From NCBI GenBank assembly GCA_002449845.1, contig DJXW01000003.1, forward strand, positions 1 to 61,416: a stretch of DNA of 61,416 nt, given 5' to 3'. The position numbers and the translations under genes were made by a program. Every line of letters starts with the position of its first letter. Positions within the stretch are counted from its first letter, which is position 1. Under the pieces are notes generated by a model. That model worked only from the letters and a program-made list of their open reading frames with translations. It ran no database searches and was not told where the DNA came from. Below are positions 51,685 to 61,391 of the stretch, piece after piece. This DNA is from Prevotella sp. UBA6994. GTDB lineage: Bacteria; Bacteroidota; Bacteroidia; Bacteroidales; Bacteroidaceae.

Positions 51685-53586
51685 ATGAAGCATCTATATA
51701 CATTCATCATCGTATTCTTGACAACGTTCCTCTCCGTTGCCGTACATGCGCAAGAGCGAATACACGTACACCTTACTGACCAGGCGGAGAGCTGGGACTT
51801 TCCGTATGTAACCGATGACGTGGAGTATTTCGACATTGACAAGCGACGAAATCGATTGCGTGCAAACGTAACGGGAGGAATCATCGTGCCGTTCGACCCA
51901 GAAAAGGTTGATAGCATCACCTTTGAGAATGAGCCTTTGGAGGAATCCAAAGACCCCTATCAAGTGTATCAGATGTACATCACCACTACCGACGGGAAAG
52001 ACGTGGTGTCGAGAGATACGTACCAAGATTGTTATATTTCGCTCAATGCCAAGGGAGCTTTCAGCAACTATTCGGCATCGGGTAAGATTCGTTGTCGTGG
52101 AAACAGTTCTTTCCTGTGGTACGACAAGAAACCCTATCGCATCAAGTTGGACGAGAAGCACAAACTCTTAGGATTGGGAAAAGCCAAGAGTTGGGCATTA
52201 CTGGCAAACTATCGCGACGTAACAGACCTGATGAATACGTTTGTCTTTGAATTGGGGCATTGGATGGGATTGGAATATACCAATCACACTCGTTACGTGG
52301 AACTGTTCTTGAATGGTGACTACAAGGGTGTCTATCAGCTTACCGAACAGATACAACAAAACGCCAATCGTGTGAACATCAGCGATGAAATGGGCATTTT
52401 AGTAACCTTAGACGTGGATGATGGACCAGGTGAAAGTCCATACAACGACGATAATTTCTGGTCATCGGTCTATAATATGCCTATGGCGGTGAAGTATCCC
52501 GAAGATGAAATGCTCACCTCCGAGGTGAAGGATTCCATCAAAGGAGTGTTTGCCCAGTTGGAAACCGCTATCAAGAACAGAGATTATCCGTTGGTAGAGT
52601 CGTTGCTCGACATTCGCTCGTTCATTCATTACCTGCAAATCCAGGAGTTTATCTATAATGTGGAACTTTCCGCACCCCGCAGCATCTACATGTATAAGGA
52701 TGGAGATGGAAAATGGATGATGGGACCTTTGTGGGACTTCGACGCAGGATTTGATTTCGACTGGAACTATATGCAAACCAATCATACCTTTTTCTCCAAT
52801 TACCGAGAGACGGTGATGGGAACGAATCCATACAAGCGTAACGGCAACTACAACTACGTACCGCAATTCTTCACCAATCTCTTCGGTTGTTCTGAGTTTG
52901 TAAAACTTTACAAAGAAGAGTGGAACCGTTTCAGCGATTCCATCGTTTCACGCAACTGGGCAATCATGGAGAAATACATCACCCATTTAAGCGAAGGACC
53001 TATGACTCGTGAAGCCAAGCGCTGGCCGATAACAGGAAAGAACTTCAATGAGGAGGTGAAGAAGATGCACCAGTGGCTCATCAATCGCGCCAACTTCATG
53101 ACGGAGCTGATTAACAACATCCCCGAACCTGATGACGCACCGATTACCGACGAACAACTATGCGGTACGATGACGTGTAACGTGAGGATGGACAAAAACA
53201 ACGGATACGACCAGAGGGTGACGGTGAACGTGGACAAGAACCAATTGCTGGGATTGCTCGGTGAAGAAGCTGCCACATTCAAGGAAAACAAGCTGACCGT
53301 GGTTCCATTGAATACCGATGGCACGGAAGGACAAAACTACACCAACGGTGTGTTTGGCGGATGGTTTGATGCAGAGGACAACCCCCGCACGTGGAACGAA
53401 GGACATATATACATCGAGATTTATGATGACCTATTTCATTGGTCGTGTGGCGTTCATCCTTACAATTGCTTCGACGACAATCACGTAGTGACAATGCAAA
53501 TGCAATATCCATCTGGGGGAACGCTGAAGAAAGTGAACGTGAAAGTAAACTTCACCATTGATAACCAAGGTGGATGGTGGTGGTAA
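51685..53586 (+). CDS. Secreted CotH-family kinase-like protein
   Basis: A 633-residue protein with a signal peptide ending VHAQ. Residues about 85-440 match the CotH fold: GKIRCRGNSSFLWYD, KKPYRIKLDEKHKLLGLGK, SWALLANYRD, RYVELFLNGDYKGVYQLTEQ, and GPLWDFDAGFDFDW with the metal Asp. Spore CotH is an atypical protein kinase; extracellular CotH proteins in Bacteroidetes are of unknown substrate. The C-terminal 170 residues form beta-sandwich domain(s). Same strand and short gaps as the GH127 gene. Confidence 0.85.
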   Translation: MKHLYTFIIVFLTTFLSVAVHAQERIHVHLTDQAESWDFPYVTDDVEYFDIDKRRNRLRANVTGGIIVPFDPEKVDSITFENEPLEESKDPYQVYQMYITTTDGKDVVSRDTYQDCYISLNAKGAFSNYSASGKIRCRGNSSFLWYDKKPYRIKLDEKHKLLGLGKAKSWALLANYRDVTDLMNTFVFELGHWMGLEYTNHTRYVELFLNGDYKGVYQLTEQIQQNANRVNISDEMGILVTLDVDDGPGESPYNDDNFWSSVYNMPMAVKYPEDEMLTSEVKDSIKGVFAQLETAIKNRDYPLVESLLDIRSFIHYLQIQEFIYNVELSAPRSIYMYKDGDGKWMMGPLWDFDAGFDFDWNYMQTNHTFFSNYRETVMGTNPYKRNGNYNYVPQFFTNLFGCSEFVKLYKEEWNRFSDSIVSRNWAIMEKYITHLSEGPMTREAKRWPITGKNFNEEVKKMHQWLINRANFMTELINNIPEPDDAPITDEQLCGTMTCNVRMDKNNGYDQRVTVNVDKNQLLGLLGEEAATFKENKLTVVPLNTDGTEGQNYTNGVFGGWFDAEDNPRTWNEGHIYIEIYDDLFHWSCGVHPYNCFDDNHVVTMQMQYPSGGTLKKVNVKVNFTIDNQGGWWW

Positions 53587-53608
53587 AAAACCTAAAAACA
53601 ATTACGAT

Positions 53609-55768
53609 ATGAACAAAAAATTACTATTGGTATTATGGTTGTCGCTGATGAGCTCATCGTTCATCAAGGCACAAAAGACAGTTTATATCCCTCGCGAGTG
53701 GCAAAACAGAACAGACACGCTGCTCTATGCGGAGAACGACCCCGACAATAAATATACTTGGTCGAAGTCGAGAAGCAAGGAAACCGAAAACGTCATCGTG
53801 TTCTGGGATAAGTATTACGGAAAGAAATCGCCCTCTGAGGTGACTGACTTCTACCATGTTGACATTGATGACTTGCTTCGGAAGTGTGAAGCATTCTTTG
53901 ACTTGGAAATCAACAAGCTGGGATTTGTTGACCCCAACAATTCTAACTTGAATAAATATAAGGTGATGGTGTTGATGAACCACACCGAAGAATGGACTTG
54001 CTACGGTGGAGGATACGATTACATGGTGTCGGCATTGTGGCTGAATCCATCTACGTGCAAGCCCGTAGGTCATAGTGTGGCTCATGAGATAGGTCACTCG
54101 TTTCATTACATGTGCTATTCGGAGGCTTCCAACCACGGGTACGACCGTAGCGTGCAAACGGGATTCCATGGAGCCGTGGGCAACGGTAGTGTGACGTGGG
54201 AGCAAACGGCTCAATGGCAAGCCAACCAGAGCTATCCCGAACTGATGTATGACCAGAGCATCGGAGTGTTCCGCAATTCTCACAACTATGCTTATACGCA
54301 CGAGTGGCATCGTTACCAGAGCTATTGGTTCTTCTATTACCTTTGCCAGTATTATCACGACATTCAGTCGGTGGCTAAGGTGTGGAACTGGCCTGAGACC
54401 ACGGTGAAAGACTTCAACCAAGTGTTGATGGATTGCAAGGGATTGAGTGTGGACGATCTCTTTAAGATGTACTTCGACTATGCGTGTAGGATGGTGACGT
54501 GGGATTTGGATGTTTGCAAGCCCTACCGCAACCCTTATATCGGTGATTTCAATTATCGTTGCGCCCTTACCGAAGACGGTTCTTACCAAGTGGCTTTGGC
54601 AAGTGCGCCTCAATCAACGGGATTCAACGTGATTCCGCTGAAAGTGCCAGAGGCTGGCACCAATGTTACCACTCATTTCACCGCCCTGCGCTATGATGCA
54701 AAGTTGGCTAACGGTGACCCAGGAGAATACCTGAACGACAACACGGGATTCTCAAAGGCTGGCGTGGATAATTATCAAGTGATTAACGGTTCTTATCGCG
54801 GTTTCCGCTTGGGTTATGTGGCACTCTTAAAAGATGGTACCAGAAAGTATTTCTCAGAAGACTCTATCTATTGCACGGGTGGAAGCGAGAAGACGGAAAC
54901 ACTGTCGTTTACCGTACCAGAGAATACGGAACGGATGTGGTTGGTGGTTTCTCCTGCCTTGAAGCGCTACATCCAACACAAGTGGGATGAAAGTTTTGCG
55001 GGCGACGACCGTTGGCCATACCGTGTATCGTTTGAGGGAACTGACATCGGTGAGAGGGCTACCGTATATGCTTCGCCTACATTGGATAAGCGCGACATTG
55101 CCGATATTACCTTCGACTTTAACGTCAACATTCCCGTTGACGAGATAGGATACACGGGAACAACTGTCAACGTCAGTGGAAAGACGGCAACCATGTTGGG
55201 TACGGCTTTCCAATGCGAGTTGTCTCGTTTCAACACCGTGTTGCAGAGATACGACGTGAATGGACCAGGTACGGGTAAGATGATGTTCTATCCGTTGAAC
55301 GTGTCAGACAATACGTTGGTGGAGAGAGGTTCCACCGCTAATGGTTACGGACATTGGTATGATACCAATAGTGATGTGTGCGGCTATGATGTCAATGTGT
55401 GTCGTATTTTCTCCGAGTTCTATCCCAGTTCGATGGCATTTATCATCGGGCAGAACCCAGGTAAGTGCCAGGTGGGCGACACGTTTACCATCGGACAAGC
55501 CATCAAATATAAGCAAAACTTCAGAAATACGGCTGTCGCCCGTTTCATCTTCCATGTGAAGATGGTAGATGCTAATAGTTCGGCTTACGCAGAATTGAAG
55601 AGCGTAGAATATAATGATCCAACGGGAATAGATTTGGTAGAGGCAACTCGTCTCAACGACTCGTCGGTCTATACGCTAACGGGAACGAAAGTGGCAGATA
55701 ATATCCATCAAGCCACCTTGCCTAAAGGCATTTATATTATCAACGGTAAGAAGGTCACGATCAAGTGA
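53609..55768 (+). CDS. Secreted DUF6055-like metallopeptidase with DUF4859-like domain
   Basis: A 719-residue protein with a signal peptide ending FIKAQ. VAHEIGHSF at residues 157-165 is a gluzincin/metzincin-type HExxH zinc site (H159, E160, H163) in a DUF6055-like catalytic domain; WEQTAQWQANQSYPE follows, where a Glu could be the third ligand. Residues about 490-680 look like DUF4859 (a beta-sandwich). The end is YTLTGTKVADNIHQATLPKG with the INGKK tail. It may trim glycoproteins or secreted substrates; the preceding GH127 acts on plant glycoprotein arabinose, so the two may cooperate. The ATG at 53609 opens the signal peptide. Confidence 0.8.
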   Translation: MNKKLLLVLWLSLMSSSFIKAQKTVYIPREWQNRTDTLLYAENDPDNKYTWSKSRSKETENVIVFWDKYYGKKSPSEVTDFYHVDIDDLLRKCEAFFDLEINKLGFVDPNNSNLNKYKVMVLMNHTEEWTCYGGGYDYMVSALWLNPSTCKPVGHSVAHEIGHSFHYMCYSEASNHGYDRSVQTGFHGAVGNGSVTWEQTAQWQANQSYPELMYDQSIGVFRNSHNYAYTHEWHRYQSYWFFYYLCQYYHDIQSVAKVWNWPETTVKDFNQVLMDCKGLSVDDLFKMYFDYACRMVTWDLDVCKPYRNPYIGDFNYRCALTEDGSYQVALASAPQSTGFNVIPLKVPEAGTNVTTHFTALRYDAKLANGDPGEYLNDNTGFSKAGVDNYQVINGSYRGFRLGYVALLKDGTRKYFSEDSIYCTGGSEKTETLSFTVPENTERMWLVVSPALKRYIQHKWDESFAGDDRWPYRVSFEGTDIGERATVYASPTLDKRDIADITFDFNVNIPVDEIGYTGTTVNVSGKTATMLGTAFQCELSRFNTVLQRYDVNGPGTGKMMFYPLNVSDNTLVERGSTANGYGHWYDTNSDVCGYDVNVCRIFSEFYPSSMAFIIGQNPGKCQVGDTFTIGQAIKYKQNFRNTAVARFIFHVKMVDANSSAYAELKSVEYNDPTGIDLVEATRLNDSSVYTLTGTKVADNIHQATLPKGIYIINGKKVTIK

Positions 55769-55779
55769 CCTTCTTTTTT
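55749..55779 (+). terminator. Terminator of the GH127-to-metallopeptidase run
   Basis: AGAAGGTCAC (55749-55758) pairs with GTGACCTTCT (55765-55774) around 6 nt and is followed by a T run. The stem overlaps the stop codon of the metallopeptidase gene. Confidence 0.85.
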
Positions 55780-55913
55780 GTTTGCCATTCAACGACTCGT
55801 GTTAGAAAGTAGGATTTATAGAAACATTTATCTGAACTACTGAACTCCCTTTTACTCCTGTACTACTGCAACTTACGGAAATGGAAAAATGTTTAATAAA
55901 AAACTTTCAAAAC

Positions 55914-55944
55914 TTGTACATGAAAAAATAATGTATTATTTTTG
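55914..55944 (+). promoter_or_regulatory. Promoter of the C10 peptidase gene
   Basis: TTG (55914-55916), 20-bp spacer, TATTTTTG (55937-55944). The leader of about 60 nt contains a weak AAAATTG/CAATTTT hairpin (55970-56000) just before the ATG. Confidence 0.75.
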
Positions 55945-56009
55945 TGCGGTGTAAGAACTCGTTCAAAAAAAATTGAAATGCAAGAATCCAATTTTTTAAT
56001 TATTATAAG

Positions 56010-59000
56010 ATGAAAAAGACACTACTATTTTTGATCGTGTACCTAACTACCATGTTGGGTGTGAATGCCGCTCCCATAGGAAGACAACAGGCACAAGCCA
56101 TTGCCCGTGACTTCATGGCGGAAAGAGGGATTCATGTTGGTAAGCTTCGTTCTTCTGCGGAAAAGATTGCCAAAGTCAAGACAGATGGAACGCAACCTTT
56201 TTATGTGTTCAATAATGGGCAGAATGAAGGCTTTGTCATTGTTTCTGGTGATGACAAGGCTCCCGCAGTACTTGGTTATAGTTACACGGGTACATTTGAA
56301 GAAACAGATGTACCTGAAAACATCACAGCCTGGTTGAACAATTATACCAAGCAGATGGAGACATTGGGCAACGATTTCCATGGCGCTTCTCGCGTGAGGA
56401 AGGCTGCTATGCAGAAATCGCGAATCAGCATTTCACCTTTAGTGATGACTCACTGGAATCAGTATGCACCCTATTTCAACATCACTCCAACGGTAGGCAG
56501 TACCCAGTGTCTTACGGGATGTGTGGCTACAGCCTTTGCCCAGGTAATGAAATATCATGAGTGGCCAAAAACAGCGACTACGGTGGTGCCGGGCTATTAT
56601 TGGAGAGGAAACCAACTGGATGACTTACCAGCTATTACCTTCGACTGGGATAATATGCTTTATGATTATCAGGGTGGTCGCAATGCAAGCGAAGGGTGTA
56701 ATGACAATGAAGTGAACCAGACGGCAGTAGCCCAATTGATGAAATATTGTGGCTATTCAGTACAAGCCAATTATGGTACAGGCTCGACAGGGGCTTCATC
56801 GTATATGATTCCTTCTGCATTGAAAAATTATTTTGGCTATAATGGTCCTATCGAGTCTGTAGATCGTTCAAGTTACAGTACTTCTGATTGGGAAGAACTT
56901 ATTTACAATGAACTTTACGAAGGAAGGCCTGTCATCTATAGTGGTTCTACGAGCACGGGTGCTGGTCACGCCTTTATCTGTGATGGATATGGTGAGGATG
57001 GATTCTTCCATATCAATTGGGGATGGGGCGGCATGTCTGACGGCTATTACCTGCTGTCGATTTTAGAGCCAGACGAACAAGGCGCAGGTGGCAGCAATTC
57101 TGGTTACAATTACAGTCAGTCGATAATTGTTGGCATTCAACCAGAAGCTGCTGAGGGAATCACTGCCACTGGACCATGTTTGAAAATATTGAATTTCCAG
57201 TTGCGAGATTATAATGCTGATTATGTGTCTCGATATGGTCCACAATATTTTGGAGTAGGTTACCAGCTACAGGGGCTGATGGACGGTGATCACCAGCTCA
57301 ACGCACAACTTTTGCAAAACGGTGAGGTAGTATATGAAGGTAGTCTGCTAGATAATGATCCCTGGGGAATCGACCTTGGTGTCGGTCACTATAATCCTAA
57401 TCTGATTGTCTATCCATTCTTCTATCAAAAGAGGATTGCTGACGGTACTTACGAGGTGCGATTGGTGTGCCGCATGAAGGAAGAAGGCAAGGAATATGAG
57501 TGGGTGCCATGCGCTGGCTCAGAGTATTACCACAACGAGGTTACCATCAGTGGTAATTCGGTGATTTACAACAACAGCACGCTGAGTCCTCATGTTGTTT
57601 GTAACTCGTTTACCACTTCGCCCACTTTGTTTGTTAACAACAAGACAAGCGGTGTGGCTTCTCTTACTAACGAGGGATATGTCAATTATCAAGGCGAAAT
57701 CTACCTTTGGATTAATGGAACTATAGCAAGCAAAGATATAGCTTTCATTGATGCAGACAACACCATCAACATGTCGTTCGCGTTCACACCAACTGCAACG
57801 GGAGATTTACCCGTGAAGATTACAACGGATCGTTCAGGGGAAAATGTCATTTACGAGGGAGCTATCATGGTTGTCAATGAGGATGAGAACGCTGCCTATC
57901 AACTTGCAGTTACAGATTGGAAGATTGAAAACCTTGACACCGAGAGTAATAAGATTTGCGGAGGTGCAGTGACGGGTACCTTAACCATTACAAATACAGG
58001 TACAAAGACGTTTAAGGGAATAATAGGTATTGGCTTTACAGATAGCAGTGGAAGATCAAGTATGTCATACGGTAGCACTGATGAACTGGCTGCGGGTGAA
58101 AGTATGACCGTTGATTACACAGTAGAAAATCCCACCGTGGGAATGAGATACAAACTCGCTTGTTGGGAAGATGTTAATTGGAACAAAAAAATCGGCGAGA
58201 CAACCATGTGTGAATTGGTAGCTGGTGGATACACCTATTGGACTGCTGACGGAACCTCGAAGAGCAAAGCAGAGACAAGCAATGAAAATGTAGCTGTAGT
58301 GGACAATGCCGTTGCTGTAAGATTCTTTACGACTCCTACGGGAACTATCACCCCTAATGCTAATCCTAACACGCTGTATTACCTCTCAGAAAATACTGCA
58401 CCCGCAAGTCTTTCTGGTAAGAACGTGGTCTTGAATGGTAAAATCAACAAGGTGACCTTTACCGACGGATATAATTTCTATGTACCTCTGGGTTTCACAG
58501 CCACACAAGCAATATATACGAGGGAACCAAAACTTGGTGCAGACGGTAGCACGGGATGGGAGTCGATTGTATTGCCCTTTGCTGCTCAGAAAGCTTTCAA
58601 CCAAACAGACAACAAGCAGATTTATTGGTTTGTAGATAGAAATGATGATGGCAAAGACTTCTGGCTGAAATCATTCGCATATACGGATGGAGAGGCTGTA
58701 TATTTCGACTTTGTTGACAAGATTCGTGCCAATGTGCCTTATATCATCGCTACACCGGGTAATAAGTGGGGTGAGAGCTATAATCTTCTTAATAAGACGA
58801 TTGCCTTTACAGCAGACGATGTGAACATCCCTGAAACTTCAAGACTCAAGGCAATGACTGATGCTTTTGATTTTGTCGGACTGAGCGAACAGAAATCTGT
58901 CAATGGTTATGTACTGGATGAAAAAGGACAATACTTTGTCAAGAAAGACGGAACAAACCAGAATGCTTTCAGAGCTTACTTCTCTGTGGATGACAACAGT

Positions 59001-59207
59001 CCTTTAGCTCAAGCACCAAGATTAAGGATTGGATCATTCGTACCCGATGGAATCAGTGAAGTGGAAAACATGGCCTACGACAAAGCTGATGTCTATACAC
59101 TGAACGGCATAAAAGTGGCTACAGTGAAAATGAACCAGGGAACTCCTGATCTCAGCAGTCTTCCCAATGGCATGTATATTATTAACGGTAAAAAGATAAT
59201 GAAGTAA
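56010..59207 (+). CDS. Secreted C10-family cysteine peptidase (streptopain-like)
   Basis: A 1065-residue protein with a signal peptide ending VNAA. Residues about 20-120 form the inhibitory prodomain of the family (RQQAQAIARDFMAERG; NEGFVIVSGDDKAPAVLGYS). The peptidase domain has C171 in CLTGCVATAF and H320 in GHAFICDGYG, with WGWGGMSDGYY completing the active-site region. Interpain and PrtT of Prevotella and Porphyromonas are relatives. Long beta-rich C-terminal domains follow, ending YTLNGIKV and LPNGMYIINGKK. The final base overlaps the start of a peptide gene. It is probably a secreted, self-activating protease. Confidence 0.93.
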   Translation: MKKTLLFLIVYLTTMLGVNAAPIGRQQAQAIARDFMAERGIHVGKLRSSAEKIAKVKTDGTQPFYVFNNGQNEGFVIVSGDDKAPAVLGYSYTGTFEETDVPENITAWLNNYTKQMETLGNDFHGASRVRKAAMQKSRISISPLVMTHWNQYAPYFNITPTVGSTQCLTGCVATAFAQVMKYHEWPKTATTVVPGYYWRGNQLDDLPAITFDWDNMLYDYQGGRNASEGCNDNEVNQTAVAQLMKYCGYSVQANYGTGSTGASSYMIPSALKNYFGYNGPIESVDRSSYSTSDWEELIYNELYEGRPVIYSGSTSTGAGHAFICDGYGEDGFFHINWGWGGMSDGYYLLSILEPDEQGAGGSNSGYNYSQSIIVGIQPEAAEGITATGPCLKILNFQLRDYNADYVSRYGPQYFGVGYQLQGLMDGDHQLNAQLLQNGEVVYEGSLLDNDPWGIDLGVGHYNPNLIVYPFFYQKRIADGTYEVRLVCRMKEEGKEYEWVPCAGSEYYHNEVTISGNSVIYNNSTLSPHVVCNSFTTSPTLFVNNKTSGVASLTNEGYVNYQGEIYLWINGTIASKDIAFIDADNTINMSFAFTPTATGDLPVKITTDRSGENVIYEGAIMVVNEDENAAYQLAVTDWKIENLDTESNKICGGAVTGTLTITNTGTKTFKGIIGIGFTDSSGRSSMSYGSTDELAAGESMTVDYTVENPTVGMRYKLACWEDVNWNKKIGETTMCELVAGGYTYWTADGTSKSKAETSNENVAVVDNAVAVRFFTTPTGTITPNANPNTLYYLSENTAPASLSGKNVVLNGKINKVTFTDGYNFYVPLGFTATQAIYTREPKLGADGSTGWESIVLPFAAQKAFNQTDNKQIYWFVDRNDDGKDFWLKSFAYTDGEAVYFDFVDKIRANVPYIIATPGNKWGESYNLLNKTIAFTADDVNIPETSRLKAMTDAFDFVGLSEQKSVNGYVLDEKGQYFVKKDGTNQNAFRAYFSVDDNSPLAQAPRLRIGSFVPDGISEVENMAYDKADVYTLNGIKVATVKMNQGTPDLSSLPNGMYIINGKKIMK

Positions 59208-59392
59208 TGAAAAAGACCTATATAATACCAGAAACCAGTGTTTTGGTTTTCAACACCAATGATATGATGATTGGAGCTCTTGAAATGAGTGACCCTCAAA
59301 TTAATGGTTCTTCAGAATCTAAGAGCGACATGTTGTTTGATCATAGTGAAGAAACTTCAGAACAGTTCCAATCCAGTATATGGGATGAATAA
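59207..59392 (+). CDS. Small peptide gene coupled to the C10 peptidase
   Basis: A 61-residue acidic peptide beginning MKKTYIIPETSVLVFNTND and ending FQSSIWDE, with a Gly/Ser/Glu-rich middle. Short proteins starting MKKTYxxPxxxV occur widely in Prevotella and Bacteroides next to secreted proteins, without an assigned function; the hydrophilic end after a conserved N-terminus recalls precursor peptides. Its ATG uses the last A of the peptidase's TAA stop, so the two are translationally coupled. It has no signal peptide. A terminator follows at 59460. Confidence 0.7.
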   Translation: MKKTYIIPETSVLVFNTNDMMIGALEMSDPQINGSSESKSDMLFDHSEETSEQFQSSIWDE

Positions 59393-59459
59393 GGCGAAAA
59401 CCTTCATCATCATATTTGTTTAGTAAATGAAATAATAACTTTTATTCAATACTTGTTAC

Positions 59460-59503
59460 AGGAGGATGTGCTTATTTCTTAGCTCATCCTCCTTTTTATT
59501 TTT
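59460..59503 (+). terminator. Terminator after the peptide gene
   Basis: AGGAGGATG (59460-59468) pairs with CATCCTCCT (59485-59493) around a 16-nt loop, followed by TTTATTTTTT. Confidence 0.85.
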
Positions 59504-59527
59504 TATGAGATGAAGTGCATTTAGAAA

Positions 59528-59732
59528 GACGCTGAAAGCGTCACCGCTCGATAACCGTGGGTGCGCAGTACCCACGGATAGATAAAGGACGGATAGAACG
59601 ACTCTGAAAGAGTCGCCCATTGCATGTAAGGGGCACTCTTTCAGAGTGATGATGATGTGGAGCATATCGCTATCCGGGGGTGCTCGCTACGCTCGTACCC
59701 CCGGTTATCGAATGTAGACTGCGTTGCAGTCT
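59528..59732 (+). repeat. 205-bp nested palindromic element, copy 2
   Basis: Exactly as long as copy 1 (23443-23647) and with its core in the same direction, but the outer hairpins are exchanged: GACGCTGAAAGCGTC is at the left and AGACTGCGTTGCAGTCT at the right. The GTGGGT hairpin on the right has drifted to GGGGGT/ACCCCC with both arms changed together. Confidence 0.85.
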
Positions 59733-59813
59733 TTTACAACAAATTACTGATTACAATCAAATAGACTTTCCACCATCTCTGTATAAATATGTGCCATTTG
59801 CTATATTATTACC

Positions 59814-59860
59814 TAAAAAAAATCCGCAAGAAACTGACATTCAGAATCTTGCGGATTTTT
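59814..59860 (-). terminator. Terminator of the tRNA cluster
   Basis: On the minus strand AATCCGCAAG pairs with CTTGCGGATT (59821-59830 with 59846-59855) and is followed by a T run. It ends the Thr-Gly-Arg tRNA transcript. Confidence 0.85.
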
Positions 59861-59865
59861 AAAAG

Positions 59866-59939
59866 TGATCCCGTTGGGATTCAAACCCAAGACCTTCAGA
59901 ACCGGAATCTGACGCTCTATTCAGCTAAGCTACGGGACC
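59866..59939 (-). tRNA. tRNA-Arg (anticodon CCG)
   Basis: A 74-nt cloverleaf: acceptor GGTCCCG with CGGGATC plus A73, D stem GCTT/GAGC, anticodon stem TCAGA/TCTGA around TTCCGGT, T stem TTGGG/CCCAA. The anticodon CCG reads CGG. CCA is not encoded. It is last in the cluster. Confidence 0.95.
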
Positions 59940-59962
59940 AGAAAAATAATCAATGCGTATGG

Positions 59963-60035
59963 AGCGGTAAACGGGGTTCGAACCCGCGACCTTCGGCTTG
60001 GGAAGCCAACGCTCTGCCAACTGAGCTATTACCGC
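59963..60035 (-). tRNA. tRNA-Gly (anticodon CCC)
   Basis: A 73-nt cloverleaf: acceptor GCGGTAA with TTACCGC and U73 (usual for Gly), anticodon stem TTGGC/GCCGA around TTCCCAA, T loop TTCGAAC. The anticodon CCC reads GGG. A CCA is encoded at 59960-59962, just outside these coordinates. Confidence 0.96.
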
Positions 60036-60061
60036 AAAAAAGAGGGGGAATAAAAGCGTTG

Positions 60062-60134
<73 letters not shown>

Positions 60135-60145
60135 GATTTCGGGTG

Positions 60146-60177
60146 CAAAGGTAAATGATTTTTTTTGAAGTACCAAA
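60146..60177 (-). promoter_or_regulatory. Promoter of the tRNA cluster
   Basis: On the minus strand TTTG (60174-60177) lies 20 bp from TACCTTTG (60146-60153), about 12 bp before the first tRNA base. Confidence 0.8.
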
Positions 60178-60295
60178 TTTATTTGCTTTTTTTTCTCATT
60201 AGCTATATTCTTTGTTTATGTTGATTATTTGTTATCAAATAGTAAGGATTTTTGTTAAATAGCTATCATTTTGCAAAAAAGATTGGCAAATATTC

Positions 60296-60325
60296 TTGCA
60301 GATTAATAATAAATGCGTAACTTTG
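60296..60325 (+). promoter_or_regulatory. Promoter of asnA
   Basis: TTG (60296-60298), a 19-bp spacer and TAACTTTG (60318-60325), with the ATG at 60354. No riboswitch-like structure is seen between this and the tRNA promoter. Confidence 0.8.
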
Positions 60326-60353
60326 CAGCGCAAAATAAAAAGATGAGACAAAA

Positions 60354-61391
60354 ATGAGCATGTTGATTAAGCCTTCAGGATACTGTCAGCTCTTGGATAT
60401 GAAGCAGACAGAACAAGGCATCAAATTAATTAAGGAGTTCTTTCAGGCCAATCTCTCCACGGAGTTGCGCCTGCGCCGTGTTACCGCCCCACTCTTCGTG
60501 TTGAAGGGACTTGGCATCAATGACGACTTGAACGGCGTGGAACGTCCCGTGACGTTCCCTATCAAGGACTTGGGCGATGCACAGGCAGAAGTGGTTCACT
60601 CCTTGGCAAAATGGAAGAGGCTGACCTTGGCGGAATATCATATTGAGCCTGGCTTTGGCGTCTATACGGATATGAACGCCATCAGGGCAGACGAGGAGTT
60701 AGACAATTTACATTCCTTATATGTTGACCAATGGGATTGGGAAGCCGTTATTACACGTGAACAACGAACATTGGCATTTTTGAAAAATGTGGTGGAGCGT
60801 ATTTACGCCGCCATCTTGCGTACGGAATACCTTACTTGCGAGACCTACCCCGAAATTAAGCCTTTCTTGCCAGAGAAAATACACTTCATCCATGCTGAAG
60901 ACCTGCTGAAGATGTATCCCGACAAGACACCCAAGGAGCGTGAAGATGCTATTTGCAAGGCTTACGGAGCGGTGTTTATCATTGGCATTGGTGGAGAGTT
61001 GAGCAATGGAGAGAAGCACGACGGTCGTGCTCCCGACTACGATGACTGGTCAACGATAGCCGAGAATGGGCAGGCTGGATTAAATGGTGACATTTTGATT
61101 TGGTATCCCGTGCTGAACAGGTCGTTCGAGTTGTCTTCCATGGGTATTCGTGTGGATAAGGAAAGCCTTCTCAGACAATTGAAGTTGGAAGGTAAGGAAG
61201 AGCGCAGTCAATTATATTTCCATCAGCAATTGTTGTCAGACAAGTTGCCATTGAGCATTGGTGGCGGTATTGGTCAGAGTAGATTGTGCATGGTGTTGTT
61301 GCACAAGGCTCACATCGGAGAAATCCAAGCCAGTATCTGGCCAGACGACATGCGTGAGGAATGTAAGAAACTGGGAATGAATTTGATTTAA
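60354..61391 (+). CDS. asnA: Aspartate-ammonia ligase (asparagine synthetase A)
   Basis: A 345-residue enzyme of normal AsnA length. STELRLRRVTAPLFV, ERPVTFPIKD, VHSLAKWKRLTLAEYHI and a class II aminoacyl-tRNA-synthetase-like core (IGGGIGQSRLCMVLLHKAHIGE, motif 3) mark the family. It makes asparagine from aspartate, ammonia and ATP. Start MSMLIKP; the second Met is only two codons later. It is a single-gene unit beside the tRNA cluster. Sequence after the stop begins another cactcaac-type repeat at the window edge. Confidence 0.97.
   Translation: MSMLIKPSGYCQLLDMKQTEQGIKLIKEFFQANLSTELRLRRVTAPLFVLKGLGINDDLNGVERPVTFPIKDLGDAQAEVVHSLAKWKRLTLAEYHIEPGFGVYTDMNAIRADEELDNLHSLYVDQWDWEAVITREQRTLAFLKNVVERIYAAILRTEYLTCETYPEIKPFLPEKIHFIHAEDLLKMYPDKTPKEREDAICKAYGAVFIIGIGGELSNGEKHDGRAPDYDDWSTIAENGQAGLNGDILIWYPVLNRSFELSSMGIRVDKESLLRQLKLEGKEERSQLYFHQQLLSDKLPLSIGGGIGQSRLCMVLLHKAHIGEIQASIWPDDMREECKKLGMNLI

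Noticed and set aside
60178..60353. Riboswitch or attenuator upstream of asnA
   Set aside because: The region is AT-rich with no conserved aptamer-like pairing; a simple promoter explains it.
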